Shown: positions 1 to 8,408 of the stretch, one piece after another
How the letters are laid out: each line of letters begins with the position of its first letter
Numbering within the stretch: position 1 is the stretch's first letter
Origin: Actinospica robiniae DSM 44927
Lineage (GTDB): Bacteria > Actinomycetota > Actinomycetes > Streptomycetales > Catenulisporaceae
Length of the DNA stretch: 64,000 nt
NCBI RefSeq assembly: GCF_000504285.1
Contig: NZ_KI632511.1
Span: forward strand, 9,468,154-9,532,153
Direction: 5' to 3'
Notes under the pieces: generated by a model
What the model was told of the DNA's origin: nothing
Databases searched by the model: none
Seen by the model: only the letters and a program-made list of their open reading frames with translations
Position numbers and translations under genes: made by a program

Positions 1-109
1 CGTTGAATGCCATGCACTGATCATGTCAGTACCGGCGTTATGACTGAACAGCCGGTGCGCGCGGAACACTGATTCATGGGACGTGGCTCAGCAGTCTCTT
101 GAGCGTCCG

Positions 110-745
110 TCAGCGCGCGCCCAGCCCGACGAGCTTCGTGAGGAATCGGTCGATCTGCGCCTCGGCCGGCGGCCAGGGCAGATCGGGCTCGTTGATGCGC
201 TGTGCAAGCATGCCGTTGACGGCGGTGCGCAGATCGATGGCGACGGTCGTCGCGTCGTCGACGGGGGCGAGCCCGGCGTCCATGCAAGCCTGCACGGCGA
301 CAGCGGTGCGTTCGACGAGCTCGTGTTTGAGCGGCATGCCGATGCTGCGGTGCACCTTGCTCTCGTGCAGGACCTTGTACAGGCCCGGATGCTCCCGCGC
401 CCAGGTCACCTGGGCGAAGATCCGGGCACGCAGCGCAGCGGCCGGATCGCCGGCGGCCTCGGCGGCCGCGTCGCCCGTGGCCAGCAGCTGATCGTGGCAG
501 CCCTGTAAGACGGCCAGTACCAGCGTGTCGCGGTCCGGGAAGTGCAGGTAGACCGACGTCGCGGCGATCGACACCGCCCGCGCGACGGCCCGGAGGGACA
601 GGGCCTCGTCGTCGGCGAGCTCGTCGAGCATGTCCGCGGCCGCCGCCACGATCTCTTCGCGCAGCTGCTGCCCCTGCCCGCGCGCGTTGGGCCGGCGCCG
701 GGACGTTGACGACGGTCGGGGCGGGGGCGTCGAGGTCTCGTTCAT
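110..745 (-). CDS. TetR/AcrR-family transcriptional regulator
   Basis: A 211-residue TetR-type repressor. The N-terminal tail (about 1-25) is Pro/Ser/Arg-rich. The helix-turn-helix DNA-binding domain follows at about 28-75, with the typical tail motif of the family (SIAATSVYLHFPDRDTLVLAVL). The C-terminal ligand-binding helices (about 80-205) are not specific enough to name an effector. It is transcribed away from the carboxymuconolactone-decarboxylase-like gene at 847. The roughly 100 bp between the two starts contains a perfect 41-bp palindrome, so autoregulation plus control of the neighbour is the natural inference. Family assignment is firm; the ligand is unknown. Confidence 0.9.
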   Translation of the reverse strand: MNETSTPPPRPSSTSRRRPNARGQGQQLREEIVAAAADMLDELADDEALSLRAVARAVSIAATSVYLHFPDRDTLVLAVLQGCHDQLLATGDAAAEAAGDPAAALRARIFAQVTWAREHPGLYKVLHESKVHRSIGMPLKHELVERTAVAVQACMDAGLAPVDDATTVAIDLRTAVNGMLAQRINEPDLPWPPAEAQIDRFLTKLVGLGAR

Positions 746-774
746 GTCGTGGTCAGTGTAGCTGGACAGCCATC

Positions 775-815
775 GCGCTACACCTGTAGCCTCAATGAGG
801 CTACAGGTGTAGCGC
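775..815. promoter_or_regulatory. Perfect palindromic operator between divergent genes
   Basis: Two 20-bp arms (775-794 and 796-815) are exact reverse complements around a single central base. Each arm contains GCTACACCTGTAGCCTCA or its complement. Within each arm there is also the shorter near-palindrome CTACACCTGTAG, so two regulator dimers could bind. The site lies 30 bp from the TetR start and 32 bp from the start of the divergent gene. It is the obvious binding site for the TetR protein, but binding itself is inferred. Confidence 0.85.
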
Positions 816-846
816 TACGACTGTCTCTTAAGAGGTGTGATTCTCC

Positions 847-1614
847 GTGAGTTCCGCCACGACCACGACCACATCAATGGCCTCCAACGGCACCGCTCCG
901 ACCGGCACCCGGACGAACTTGCAGCAGGTCGCCGCCCTCGACCCGATGTTCGCCCAGATGCTCGGCGCCACCGCCGCGCACGCCCGCGCGATCCCCGAGC
1001 TGACTGAACGTGAGAAGACCTTCCTGCGGGTGACCGCGGACGTCTGCCAGCCGAGCCTCGGCTTCGCCCTCGAAGCGCACCTGCGCATGGGCCTCGCAGC
1101 GGGCATCTCCACCGCCGAGGTTCGAGCCCTGGTGCGCTTCATCTCCTACGACTGCGGCTACCACGCCGCCACCTCAGGGCTCGAGCGCATCGCGGAATTC
1201 GAGGCGAAGAACCAGATGGCGGCGGTCGAGATCGAGCCGCTGCCCGAGGAACTGGTCACGACCGGCCCCGACGCAGCGCCCAGTCCGCTCCCGGAGCCGG
1301 TTCGGGCCGACCTGGCGGAGCTCGACCCGCACTTCCTCGAGTTCTTCGACTTGCAGTCACGGATGCGCTCCGGCCACGGCCCGGAAACCCTGACCGAACG
1401 CGAGCGCGGACTCGCGACCCTCAGTATCGACGTGCACTACCAGACGCTGGGGGATACGTTCCGCATCCACGTCGGCCGCGCGTTGCGCGGCGGCGCGTCC
1501 CGCGAAGACGTCCGCGCCGCGCTGCGCTTCAACGCCCAGTTCGGCGCGACGAGGGCCTGGCAGGCCTGGAAGACGCTCAACGCCCACTTCGCTGCGCTCG
1601 ACGCGGAGGAGTGA
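847..1614 (+). CDS. Carboxymuconolactone decarboxylase / AhpD-like protein, two domains
   Basis: A 255-residue protein with two AhpD/CMD-type helical repeats: about residues 30-110 (LTEREKTFLRVTADVCQPSL...) and about 155-250 (LTERERGLATLSIDVHYQTL...). CMD-fold proteins are decarboxylases or peroxidase-like disulfide reductants. The usual CxxC pair is not complete here: the first repeat has a single Cys in DVCQPS and the second has none at the matching place, so redox activity is doubtful. The GTG start at 847 is preceded by AGAGGTG about ten bases upstream. It is divergent from the TetR gene and is its likely target. Confidence 0.75.
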   Translation: MSSATTTTTSMASNGTAPTGTRTNLQQVAALDPMFAQMLGATAAHARAIPELTEREKTFLRVTADVCQPSLGFALEAHLRMGLAAGISTAEVRALVRFISYDCGYHAATSGLERIAEFEAKNQMAAVEIEPLPEELVTTGPDAAPSPLPEPVRADLAELDPHFLEFFDLQSRMRSGHGPETLTERERGLATLSIDVHYQTLGDTFRIHVGRALRGGASREDVRAALRFNAQFGATRAWQAWKTLNAHFAALDAEE

Positions 1615-1910
1615 GGGGAGGCTGTATGGTCTGCCGGAAACGGTCCTCTCGGGGCTGTTGAGCTGCGAGTCGGCTCCCAGCGGCTTGGAGTCTGTTCGGC
1701 ACAGCCATCCCGGATACATCGTTGCTTATGACGACCACGACGACCCGACGCGGTTCGGCGAGGTCCGCCATGAGTTCGAGATCACGCTCATCGGCCGTCC
1801 CATAGGCGCCCCCGGCGGGGGCCCTTCTCTCGGAGAGAGTGCCGGGGCTGCGTGGTTGCTGGCGTTGGTGGGGCGGGCTGGGGTTCGGGGTGGTGGGGTT
1901 GCGGGGGTGT

Positions 1911-2062
1911 GCTCTCTCCTCGGTCGGTTCCCGGAGGCAATCAGGAACCTGCCGGGAGGTCAAGCGGCGGTGGCTCTGGTTGATGGTGGATTGTGCATCG
2001 CGCCGCTTGACCTCCCGGCAGAACCCTGATCGGGCTTCGCCTGCCCGACCGAGGAGAGAGCC
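1911..2062. repeat. Long hairpin P1 of element A
   Basis: Arms of about 57-62 bp (1911-1967 and 2000-2061) are imperfectly complementary around a 32-bp loop. Each arm runs from TCTCTCCTCGGTCGG to GCCGGGAGGTCAAGCGGCG. The middle of the outer arm (CCGGAGGCAATCAGG) differs from that of the inner arm (GGCGAAGCCCGATCAGG). The loop (GATGGTGGATTGTGCAT) resembles the loops of P2, P3 and P4. Confidence 0.85.
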
Positions 2063-2363
2063 CACCCCCTGAGGGTCCGGTGCGAGCTGCGCTCGGGCCG
2101 GCCTCGTGGCCCGGTCGCGCTTGATCCGGAAGAATCCTGCATCACCGTTCTGGGCTGCTCTTGTCTTCTCTACTGGTTCAACGCCGGAGGGACCGCCCTA
2201 GTGCCCGGAAATCTCCATAATTTTTTCTTTTCCGGTGAAAAGACTGATTCACGGTTTTTGTCGGTGGTGGCATCTAGCATGGAAGAGTACGAGGGTCAGG
2301 GCTTGTGACGGGAGGGTGGTGGACGAGGTGGCCCGGCAGATGACCTCAGGGGTGGGGCCGAAA

Positions 2364-2640
2364 GCGGTGCAGGATTTCCCCTCGGCGTGCGACAGCGCCA
2401 GGCGATCCGGGCACCGGCGCCTTCACGCGGATCGAGGGTCGGGATGGCCGGATCAGACCGATGCAGGATCCTTCCGCATCGAACGCGGCCGGCCTGCGGG
2501 ATTCTGCCGCGAGGTCTGGGATCGGGTCGGACGCACCAGCGCGGTGCAGGATTTCACTTCAGGTGCGACCGGAGCACCGACGCCTTCGCGCGGATCGAGG
2601 ACCGGGATCGTCGGATCAGGGTGATGCAGAATCCTTCCGC
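2364..2640. repeat. Imperfect direct repeats of about 100-114 bp inside element A
   Basis: Two imperfect direct repeats (2364-2477 and 2541-2640) both begin GCGGTGCAGGATTT. Both continue through a segment with CACCGACGCCTTC and CGCGGATCGAGG or close variants, and both end GATGCAGGATCCTTCCGC or a variant. A third related unit is in element B at about 17862-17965. No frame is preserved between copies. Confidence 0.7.
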
Positions 2641-2707
2641 GCCGGGCGCGGCCGCGCCACGGGCCGGGCTTCAGCCGAGCGCAGCTCGCACTGCTCCCTA
2701 GGGGGTG

Positions 2708-2858
2708 GGCTCTCTCCTCGGTCGGGCAGGCGAAGCCCGATCAGGGTTCTGCCGGGAGGTCAAGCGGCGCCATGCAGAATCGAGCATCAGCGGAAACCGC
2801 CGCTTGAGCTCCCGGCGGGTTCCTGATTGCCTCCGGGGACCGGCCGAGGAGAGAGCAC
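2708..2858. repeat. Long hairpin P2 of element A
   Basis: This is the inverted partner of P1. The inner arm is 2708-2769 and the outer arm is 2798-2857. The loop (CATGCAGAATCGAGCATCAG) is the reverse-complement orientation of the P1 loop. The flank beyond it (2859-3112) matches 19706-19945 and, inverted, 15355-15593. Confidence 0.85.
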
Positions 2859-3237
2859 ACCCCCGCAACCCCACCACCCCGAACCCCAACCCGCCCCGTT
2901 AACGCCAGCATCCACGCAGACCCCGGCACTCTCCGAGGGAAGGGCCTGCGCCGGAGGCGAGATCTTGAAACCCCAGCCCACCCCGCCGACGCAACGGGTG
3001 GGCGGGTGGTCAGACAAACAGGGCGACGCGAAGCGGCCGCCCACACCCCGACGACCACCCCGGACCCGACAGACCACCACGCTCACGCCCCACCAGCACC
3101 CAGCCGATCATCAACTTGCGTCAATGTCCCGGCTGATGCCCGGCACGAGGCGAGGAAGGCCCTCAGGTAGGTGCCGGGCGCGGGAGGGTGCCGGGAGTTG
3201 CGCAGTGAGGGTTGCGGTCGCGTAGCGGCGATCCCGA

Positions 3238-3753
3238 TCACGACCAGAGTTCGAAGGGTTCGTCCAGGCTCTCTCCGGCCAGGAACCGCTCGATCAGGGC
3301 GGGCAGGCTACGCGGATAGAACAAGCCCGAATTCTCGGCCACCTCGCTCACCGGCCACCACCGGAAGTCGAAGTAGGCCTCTTTCTCGTAGTCGAAGCGC
3401 CCGCTCTCGTTGACGTCGGGGCCCGGGACGTCGAGGCGGACCTCGACGATCACCTCGTGCTGCAGGTTGCGCTGCTCGCGGTTGCGGAAGCTGGCCGTGC
3501 GTCGCCAGGTGGGTGGGCCGACCTGGTGGGGTGCGGCTTCGATGCCGGTCTCCTCGCGCAATTCGCGCAACGCCGCCGCGAGGTAGTCCTCGCCCTCGTC
3601 GATGCCGCCGCCCGGAAGTTCCCACCATTCGCCGAGTTCGGGCGCGCTCTGTTCGCGGGTGTGGAACAACAGGATCCGGCCTGCCGCGTCCCGCACGACC
3701 ATGCGGACGACGTCGCGCTCGATGATCGGCAGGTCCTGGGGGAGTTCGAGCAT
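3238..3753 (-). CDS. NUDIX hydrolase
   Basis: A 171-residue NUDIX-fold pyrophosphohydrolase. The signature box at about residues 47-69 (GGGIDEGEDYLAAALRELRE, then ETGI) has the GX5EX7REUXEEXGU spacing with all catalytic Glu residues. NUDIX enzymes hydrolyse nucleoside diphosphates linked to another moiety; the substrate cannot be read from the sequence. The gene stands alone between element A and the divergent CopD-type gene. Base composition fits the host. Confidence 0.9.
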   Translation of the reverse strand: MLELPQDLPIIERDVVRMVVRDAAGRILLFHTREQSAPELGEWWELPGGGIDEGEDYLAAALRELREETGIEAAPHQVGPPTWRRTASFRNREQRNLQHEVIVEVRLDVPGPDVNESGRFDYEKEAYFDFRWWPVSEVAENSGLFYPRSLPALIERFLAGESLDEPFELWS

Positions 3754-3839
3754 GGTGAAAGTCTCTCAGCGCGGCTGGGGGCACGGAACGGCACCCTGGC
3801 GTTCGCCGTGGGTTAGCGACGGCGCGTTGCGTCCGTAAG

Positions 3840-3859
3840 TTAGGTAAGGCTAACCTTAA
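3840..3859. promoter_or_regulatory. Putative IdeR/DtxR iron box
   Basis: TTAGGTAAGGCTAACCTTAA closely matches the actinobacterial iron-box consensus TTAGGTTAGGCTAACCTAA. It lies 45 bp upstream of the CopD-type gene, where a bound repressor would cover the promoter. The match is visible directly; iron control is inferred from the known IdeR/DmdR1 family. Confidence 0.75.
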
Positions 3860-3904
3860 TGACGCTGGCGCTCTCCCTTACCCACAAGCTAGGACGGTCC
3901 CCCC

Positions 3905-5185
3905 ATGCCTTCTTCCGGTGTACTTCCTCCTGATCTGACACCTTCTGCGCTCGCGGCGCCGTCGACTCCGCTGGGGTCGTTCGCCGCGAGTGCGGTGTCG
4001 TGGACGGCCTGGACGACGCTGATGGGGTTCGTCGGATTGACCGCGCTGGCGGTGCTCGCGGCGGGGCCGGCCGCTCGGCGGATCGGGCCGGAAGCGCTGG
4101 GTGCTGTGACCGCGCGGCTTTCCCGGGCCGCGCTGGTCGTGGGCGTGCTGGCGGTTCCGGCCGTGCTCAGCGATTTGGCGCAGAGTGCGTCCGACAATGG
4201 CGGCTATGACTATTCCGCAGCTTGGGATTCCTTGTACGACGGGACTAACGCAGGTCGGCTATCAGGGCTGGAAGTCGCCTTCATCCTGATCGGCGTGGCG
4301 CTGATAGCCCCGCTCGCGGTGCGCAGGGTCGCAGCCGGCCGGGTCGGCCGGTGGCTGCTGCCTTCCGCACTCGGCGCCGGCGCGATCGCGCTCGGCACGA
4401 CGAAGTTCCCCGACGCGGTGCCCACTGACTGGGGCCGGACCAGCTTCGAGACGCTGATGTGGATGCTGCACCTGCTCGGCGGCGGCGTCTGGATCGGCGG
4501 CCTGCTCGGCTTGGCGCTGCTCGCCCTGCCTGGCGCAGTCGCGCGGCAGGACAGCGCGGCGTTCTGGTCGGGCACGATCCGTCGCTTCTCCGCGGCCGCG
4601 ATGAGCTGCGTCGCCGCCATCGCCCTGTCCGGGCTGTTCCTTTACTGGGAGCACGTGGACGGCCCCTCGCAGCTGTTCACCACCATGTACGGTCGTGTAC
4701 TCGGCGTCAAGATCCTGCTTTTCGGCACGATGCTGCTGCTCGGCACGTTCAACCAGTTCTGGCTGCATCCGCGCATCGACGCGCTGCGCTCGGCCGGCGA
4801 CGAGCGTCCGCTGCGGGCGATCCTGCTCAAGCAGTTCCCCGCCGTCGTCGGCGCCGAGGCCGTCCTCGGTCTGGCAGTGCTCTTCGTCGCGCCGTTCCTG
4901 CACGGCTCCGCGCGCAACCAGGCTTACCAGGCCGGCCTTGCCGCACACGCTGCCACCGCCGCGAACGGGAAGCTGCCCAAGCTGGCGGCCAAGGTGCCGG
5001 ACGCCGCGACCTGGATGTGGGGCAGCGCGGAAACAATCGCCGTCATCGCTCTGATGATCATCGGCTACCGCGTCTCCGGCCGCATCGCCCGGCGTCGCGC
5101 CGCCGCACTCGCCGCTTCGGCTCCGCTCGGCGCGGAGTTCGAGGAGCAGGCCGCGGCCGTCGAACATGCGGGGAGGTTGATCTGA
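3905..5185 (+). CDS. CopD-domain integral membrane protein
   Basis: A 426-residue polytopic membrane protein with about eight hydrophobic segments. The C-terminal half carries the CopD-like domain, including MLHLLGGGVWIGGLLGLALL (about 188-207) and a conserved intramembrane His. CopD proteins are linked to copper import across the membrane, often with a CopC partner. No CopC gene is adjacent. The iron box just upstream suggests expression under iron limitation, so a role in iron or heme-linked metal handling should be considered. It is a single-gene unit followed by a riboswitch-led operon. Confidence 0.8.
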   Translation: MPSSGVLPPDLTPSALAAPSTPLGSFAASAVSWTAWTTLMGFVGLTALAVLAAGPAARRIGPEALGAVTARLSRAALVVGVLAVPAVLSDLAQSASDNGGYDYSAAWDSLYDGTNAGRLSGLEVAFILIGVALIAPLAVRRVAAGRVGRWLLPSALGAGAIALGTTKFPDAVPTDWGRTSFETLMWMLHLLGGGVWIGGLLGLALLALPGAVARQDSAAFWSGTIRRFSAAAMSCVAAIALSGLFLYWEHVDGPSQLFTTMYGRVLGVKILLFGTMLLLGTFNQFWLHPRIDALRSAGDERPLRAILLKQFPAVVGAEAVLGLAVLFVAPFLHGSARNQAYQAGLAAHAATAANGKLPKLAAKVPDAATWMWGSAETIAVIALMIIGYRVSGRIARRRAAALAASAPLGAEFEEQAAAVEHAGRLI

Positions 5186-5257
5186 CGTTCACATGAGCGG
5201 TCGCCGCTGGTGACATCGCGGCGATGTCCTAGTCGTGACCCGCCCGGACGAGGGCGG

Positions 5258-5367
5258 GGCGCGTCTAGGGTTCCGCCGGCGAGTCGCGCCGGGCCTGGTC
5301 CGAGAGACGCAGGCGGAGCCCGACGGTTCCGTTCCACGGCGGGAGAAAAGCCCGGGAGGCCAGGTGA
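5258..5367 (+). promoter_or_regulatory. Guanidine-I (ykkC) riboswitch
   Basis: The conserved ykkC elements appear in order: CTAGGGTTCCG (5264-5274), TGGTCCGAGAGACGC (5296-5310), and CACGGCGGGAGAAAAGCCCG (about 5335-5354) followed by GGAGG. This class binds guanidinium. Downstream CTCCCGG (5396-5402) can pair with CCGGGAG (5351-5357) in the aptamer's last stem, which is a plausible switching hairpin. It precedes an APC permease and urea-amidolyase-associated genes, the classic context. Confidence 0.92.
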
Positions 5368-5590
5368 GCTCGGCCGTCCCCCCGGCCGGGCCCGGCTCCC
5401 GGAGTAGGCCGTGAGACCTCGATCAACAGCACCCTCTTCACCTTCGAACCACAGCGGTGACTTCGGTATCTCCAGTCACCCGAGCCACCCGAACCTCGCG
5501 CACTTCATCGGCCGGGCGAGGGTGGCGCCGCCCGGCCGCAATGCCCTGAGCTCACGCGGACGCGCGCAAACGCGCGGAAAGGCGGCAACC

Positions 5591-7141
5591 GTGTCCACCA
5601 CCTTGTCCGTCGTCGAGGACGAAAGCCTCGACGCGGCCGACCTGGCCGAGTTCGGATACCCGCAGCAGCTGCGGCGCGGACTGGGGCAGTATGCGTCCTT
5701 CGCCGCGGGCTTCTCCTTCGTCTCGATCCTGACCACCGTCTTCCAGCTCTTCTCCTTCGGCTACGGCTTCGGCGGGCCGGCCTTCTTCTGGACCTGGCCG
5801 ATGGTGTTCGCGGGCCAGTTCCTGGTCGCGCTCTGCTTCGCCGAGCTGGCCGCGCGCTATCCGATCTCAGGGTGCGTGTATCAGTGGTCTCGGCGCATGT
5901 CGACGGGGCTGCTCGGGCACTTCGCCGGGTGGACGATGCTGATCGGGCAGGTGGTGAGCGTCTCGGCGGCGGCCATCGCGCTGCAGGTGGTGCTGCCCTC
6001 GGTCTGGAGCGGATTCCAGCTCGTCGGCGGGGATACGGCGCTGACCAGTAAGACGGGCGCGACGAACGCCGTCCTGCTCGGCGCGGGCCTGATCGCGTTG
6101 ACCACCGTCGTCTCCTCGGTGGGAGTGAAACTCACGGCCCTGATCAACAGCGTCGGGGTCACCTGCGAGTTGGTCGGCGTGGCCGCGCTCGTGGTGCTGC
6201 TGTTCGCGCACTCCAACCGGAACCCGAGCGTGGTGCTGCACACGGACGGCGCGGCCGGGAGCGGTGGCAGTTCCTACCTCTGGCCGTTCCTCGTCTCCGC
6301 GCTGATGGCCGCGTATGTCATGTACGGCTTCGACAGTGCGGGGGAGTTGAGTGAGGAGACGCGTTCGCCCCGCACCACCGCGCCGAAGGCGATCCTCAAG
6401 GCCTTGGCGGTCTCCGGAATCGGCGGTGCCGCGCTGCTGCTCGGCGCGCTGATGGCCGCTCCTTCGCTGACGGACGGCCGGCTCGCCACCGAAGGGCTGC
6501 CTTACGTCGTGACCAGCCGCCTCGGTGACGGCCTCGGCCGCGCAGTGTTGGTGGACGTTGCGATAGCGATCTGCGTGTGCACGCTCGCGATTCAGACCGC
6601 GGCCTCGCGGCTGGCCTACTCGATGGCGCGCGACGGCAGCCTGCCCGGCGCCGCGCGGCTCTCCCGGGTGTCCCCGCGCACGGGCACTCCGGTCCTGCCG
6701 ACGGTGCTCATCGGTGGCGCGGCTCTCCTGATCCTCGGGGTGAACGTGGGGCAGGCGCAGTTGTTCACGGCGCTCACCAGCGTCGCGGTCGTGATCGTCT
6801 ACCTCGCCTATCTGCTGGTGACGCTGCCGATGCTGGTTCGGCGGCTGCGCGGGCAGGTGCCGGCGGGGGACGGGCGGTTCTCGCTGGGCCGCTTCGGCTT
6901 GCCGGTCAACGCGCTCGCGGTCGGCTACGGCCTGTTCATGGCGGTGAACCTGGCCTGGCCACGGCAGGCGGTCTACGACCCGGCGGGCGGGCACTGGTAC
7001 CTGCGCTACTTCGCGGTGCTGTTCTGCGCGGCCGTCGCCGTGTTCGGATACGCGGCTTACCTGGCGGCCCGGCGTTCGACCGCGACTGCGCGCGCGACGA
7101 CGCTCGCCGACGTGGCCGAGATTGCGGAGGCCGCCGCGTGA
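5591..7141 (+). CDS. APC-family amino acid/guanidine permease
   Basis: A 516-residue APC-superfamily transporter with about twelve membrane segments between residues 35 and 500. The open frame extends upstream to 5411, but that part is hydrophilic and overlaps the 3' side of the riboswitch leader. GTG at 5591, with GGAAAGG upstream, gives the normal family N-terminus (VSTTLSVVEDESLD). It is the first gene of a riboswitch-led operon and its TGA overlaps the next GTG (7138). Permeases in this position import guanidine or related compounds in other bacteria; here this is inference from context. Confidence 0.85.
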   Translation: MSTTLSVVEDESLDAADLAEFGYPQQLRRGLGQYASFAAGFSFVSILTTVFQLFSFGYGFGGPAFFWTWPMVFAGQFLVALCFAELAARYPISGCVYQWSRRMSTGLLGHFAGWTMLIGQVVSVSAAAIALQVVLPSVWSGFQLVGGDTALTSKTGATNAVLLGAGLIALTTVVSSVGVKLTALINSVGVTCELVGVAALVVLLFAHSNRNPSVVLHTDGAAGSGGSSYLWPFLVSALMAAYVMYGFDSAGELSEETRSPRTTAPKAILKALAVSGIGGAALLLGALMAAPSLTDGRLATEGLPYVVTSRLGDGLGRAVLVDVAIAICVCTLAIQTAASRLAYSMARDGSLPGAARLSRVSPRTGTPVLPTVLIGGAALLILGVNVGQAQLFTALTSVAVVIVYLAYLLVTLPMLVRRLRGQVPAGDGRFSLGRFGLPVNALAVGYGLFMAVNLAWPRQAVYDPAGGHWYLRYFAVLFCAAVAVFGYAAYLAARRSTATARATTLADVAEIAEAAA

Positions 7142-7794
7142 CCGGCTACGTGCTTGAAATGCCCGGCGCTGCGGCTGATTCGTTGCGGCTGCGGCGGCAC
7201 AGGACCCTGACTCTTCACTGCCTCGGACCGGGAACGAACGTCGCGGCTCTGATATATGCACTCGATGACAGGACCGAGCGGCTCAACGTTCCGGACACGC
7301 TCAAAGCCCAGATGTCCGCGAGCATCGCGGCTCCTATGGCGCTGATGTCCGACATGGGGCGCGCGCTGGCTTCCGTGACAGGTTCGAGTCTCGACTGGCA
7401 CGACGCGATCACCGGCCACGGTCTGCCGGGAGTCGACGGCGCGCGCGAGGGCCTGCTCGGCGAGCTCTGGAAGCACGGTCTCGGCGCCCGCGATCTGCAC
7501 GCCAACGTCAATTTCTTCAGCAAGGTCACCCCAGTCGGCGATCAGCGCGGGACTCTCGTCTACGAGCCCGGATACGCCACGGAGGGCGACTGGGTCACCC
7601 TGCGGGCCGAGATCGACCTGCTCGTCGTGCTGTCCACCGCGCGGCACCCGTTTGACCCCTCGACGTCGGGCGAACCGGCCGGAGTGCGGCTCGAGGTGGC
7701 CGAGGGCTCGGCACCGGGGCCCGACGATCCCAGCCGAAGCTTTCGGTCCGAGACCGCGCGCGCACTGGAACTGGCCGAGAGGAGCTACGCATGA
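7138..7794 (+). CDS. Urea amidolyase-associated DUF1989 protein (first of pair)
   Basis: A 218-residue DUF1989 protein of the kind found in guanidine-riboswitch operons. In characterised systems the paired proteins form carboxyguanidine deiminase (CgdAB), turning carboxyguanidine into allophanate and ammonia. The motif NVNFFSKV matches NINFFMNV in its partner. It lacks the CPQINNPCN Cys motif that the partner has, so it is probably the non-metal-binding subunit. The GTG start overlaps the permease stop (GTGA), and its own TGA overlaps the next ATG (7791). Tight coupling suggests the two chains are made in equal amounts. Confidence 0.85.
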   Translation: MTGYVLEMPGAAADSLRLRRHRTLTLHCLGPGTNVAALIYALDDRTERLNVPDTLKAQMSASIAAPMALMSDMGRALASVTGSSLDWHDAITGHGLPGVDGAREGLLGELWKHGLGARDLHANVNFFSKVTPVGDQRGTLVYEPGYATEGDWVTLRAEIDLLVVLSTARHPFDPSTSGEPAGVRLEVAEGSAPGPDDPSRSFRSETARALELAERSYA

Positions 7795-8408
7795 GCGACG
7801 TCTTCGAACTCGACGACGTGATCGGAGCCGGCGACGGCTGGATCGGCGAGATCCCGGCGGGCCACCTGCTGCGCATCACCGATCTCCACGGGAATCAGGC
7901 TGTAGATACGCTGTTGTACGACGCCCGCGACTACGCCGACCGCTACAGTGCGATCGACACGATCCGCGAACAGGGCGCCGTGTATCTGAGCACTGGTTCC
8001 GTGCTGCTGACCGGGAACGGCGAAGCGCTCGCCACGATCGTCGACGACACCTGCGGCCGTCACGACACGCTGGGCGGTGCGTGCGCGCAGGAGAGCAACG
8101 TCGTGCGCTACGGAGGCCACACCCGGTATCAGCCTTCTTGCCGCACCACGTTCCTGCGCAAGGCGCGGGAGTGGGGGCGGGGGCTGGAGAAGCGCGACCT
8201 CGGCCATAACATCAACTTCTTTATGAATGTGCCGCTGACCCCGGACGGCGGCCTCACGTTCGAGGACGGCGTCTCCGCACCCGGCAAGTACGTGGAACTG
8301 CGGATGGAACGCGACGTGCTGTTGCTCATCTCCAACTGCCCGCAGATCAACAATCCCTGCAACGGCTTCAACCCGACGCCGATCCGGCTGACCGGACGTC
8401 GGCCATGA
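7791..8408 (+). CDS. Urea amidolyase-associated DUF1989 protein (second of pair)
   Basis: A 205-residue DUF1989 protein with the conserved C-terminal motif SNCPQINNPCNGFNPTPIRL (about 183-202), whose Cys residues suit metal binding. NINFFMNVP lies at about 141-149. It is the likely catalytic partner of the preceding gene in a carboxyguanidine-deiminase-type complex. ATG at 7791 overlaps the previous stop, and its stop overlaps ATG 8405. Which chain corresponds to CgdA and which to CgdB I cannot say without alignment. Confidence 0.85.
   Translation: MSDVFELDDVIGAGDGWIGEIPAGHLLRITDLHGNQAVDTLLYDARDYADRYSAIDTIREQGAVYLSTGSVLLTGNGEALATIVDDTCGRHDTLGGACAQESNVVRYGGHTRYQPSCRTTFLRKAREWGRGLEKRDLGHNINFFMNVPLTPDGGLTFEDGVSAPGKYVELRMERDVLLLISNCPQINNPCNGFNPTPIRLTGRRP

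Larger units (their letters stand above)
1792..3112. repeat. Composite palindromic repeat element A (non-coding)
   Basis: This 1.3-kb stretch holds no convincing gene. It has three parts: a left flank with hairpin P1 (1911-2062), a unique-looking core (about 2065-2705), and hairpin P2 (2708-2858) with a right flank in inverted orientation (to about 3112). The same parts occur in the same order at 15345-19945 (element B), where two insertion sequences split them. Small hairpins such as CTCTCGGAGAGAG (about 1832) sit in the flank. ORFs across it are not conserved in reading frame between the two copies. It looks like a mobile or formerly mobile non-autonomous element with long inverted ends; function unknown. 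Confidence 0.75.

Noticed and set aside
2235-2624. A 129-codon frame inside element A, considered as a passenger gene
   Set aside because: The matching part of element B keeps only about 15 residues in frame (IHGFCRWW-LAWK) before diverging, and indels between copies are not multiples of three.
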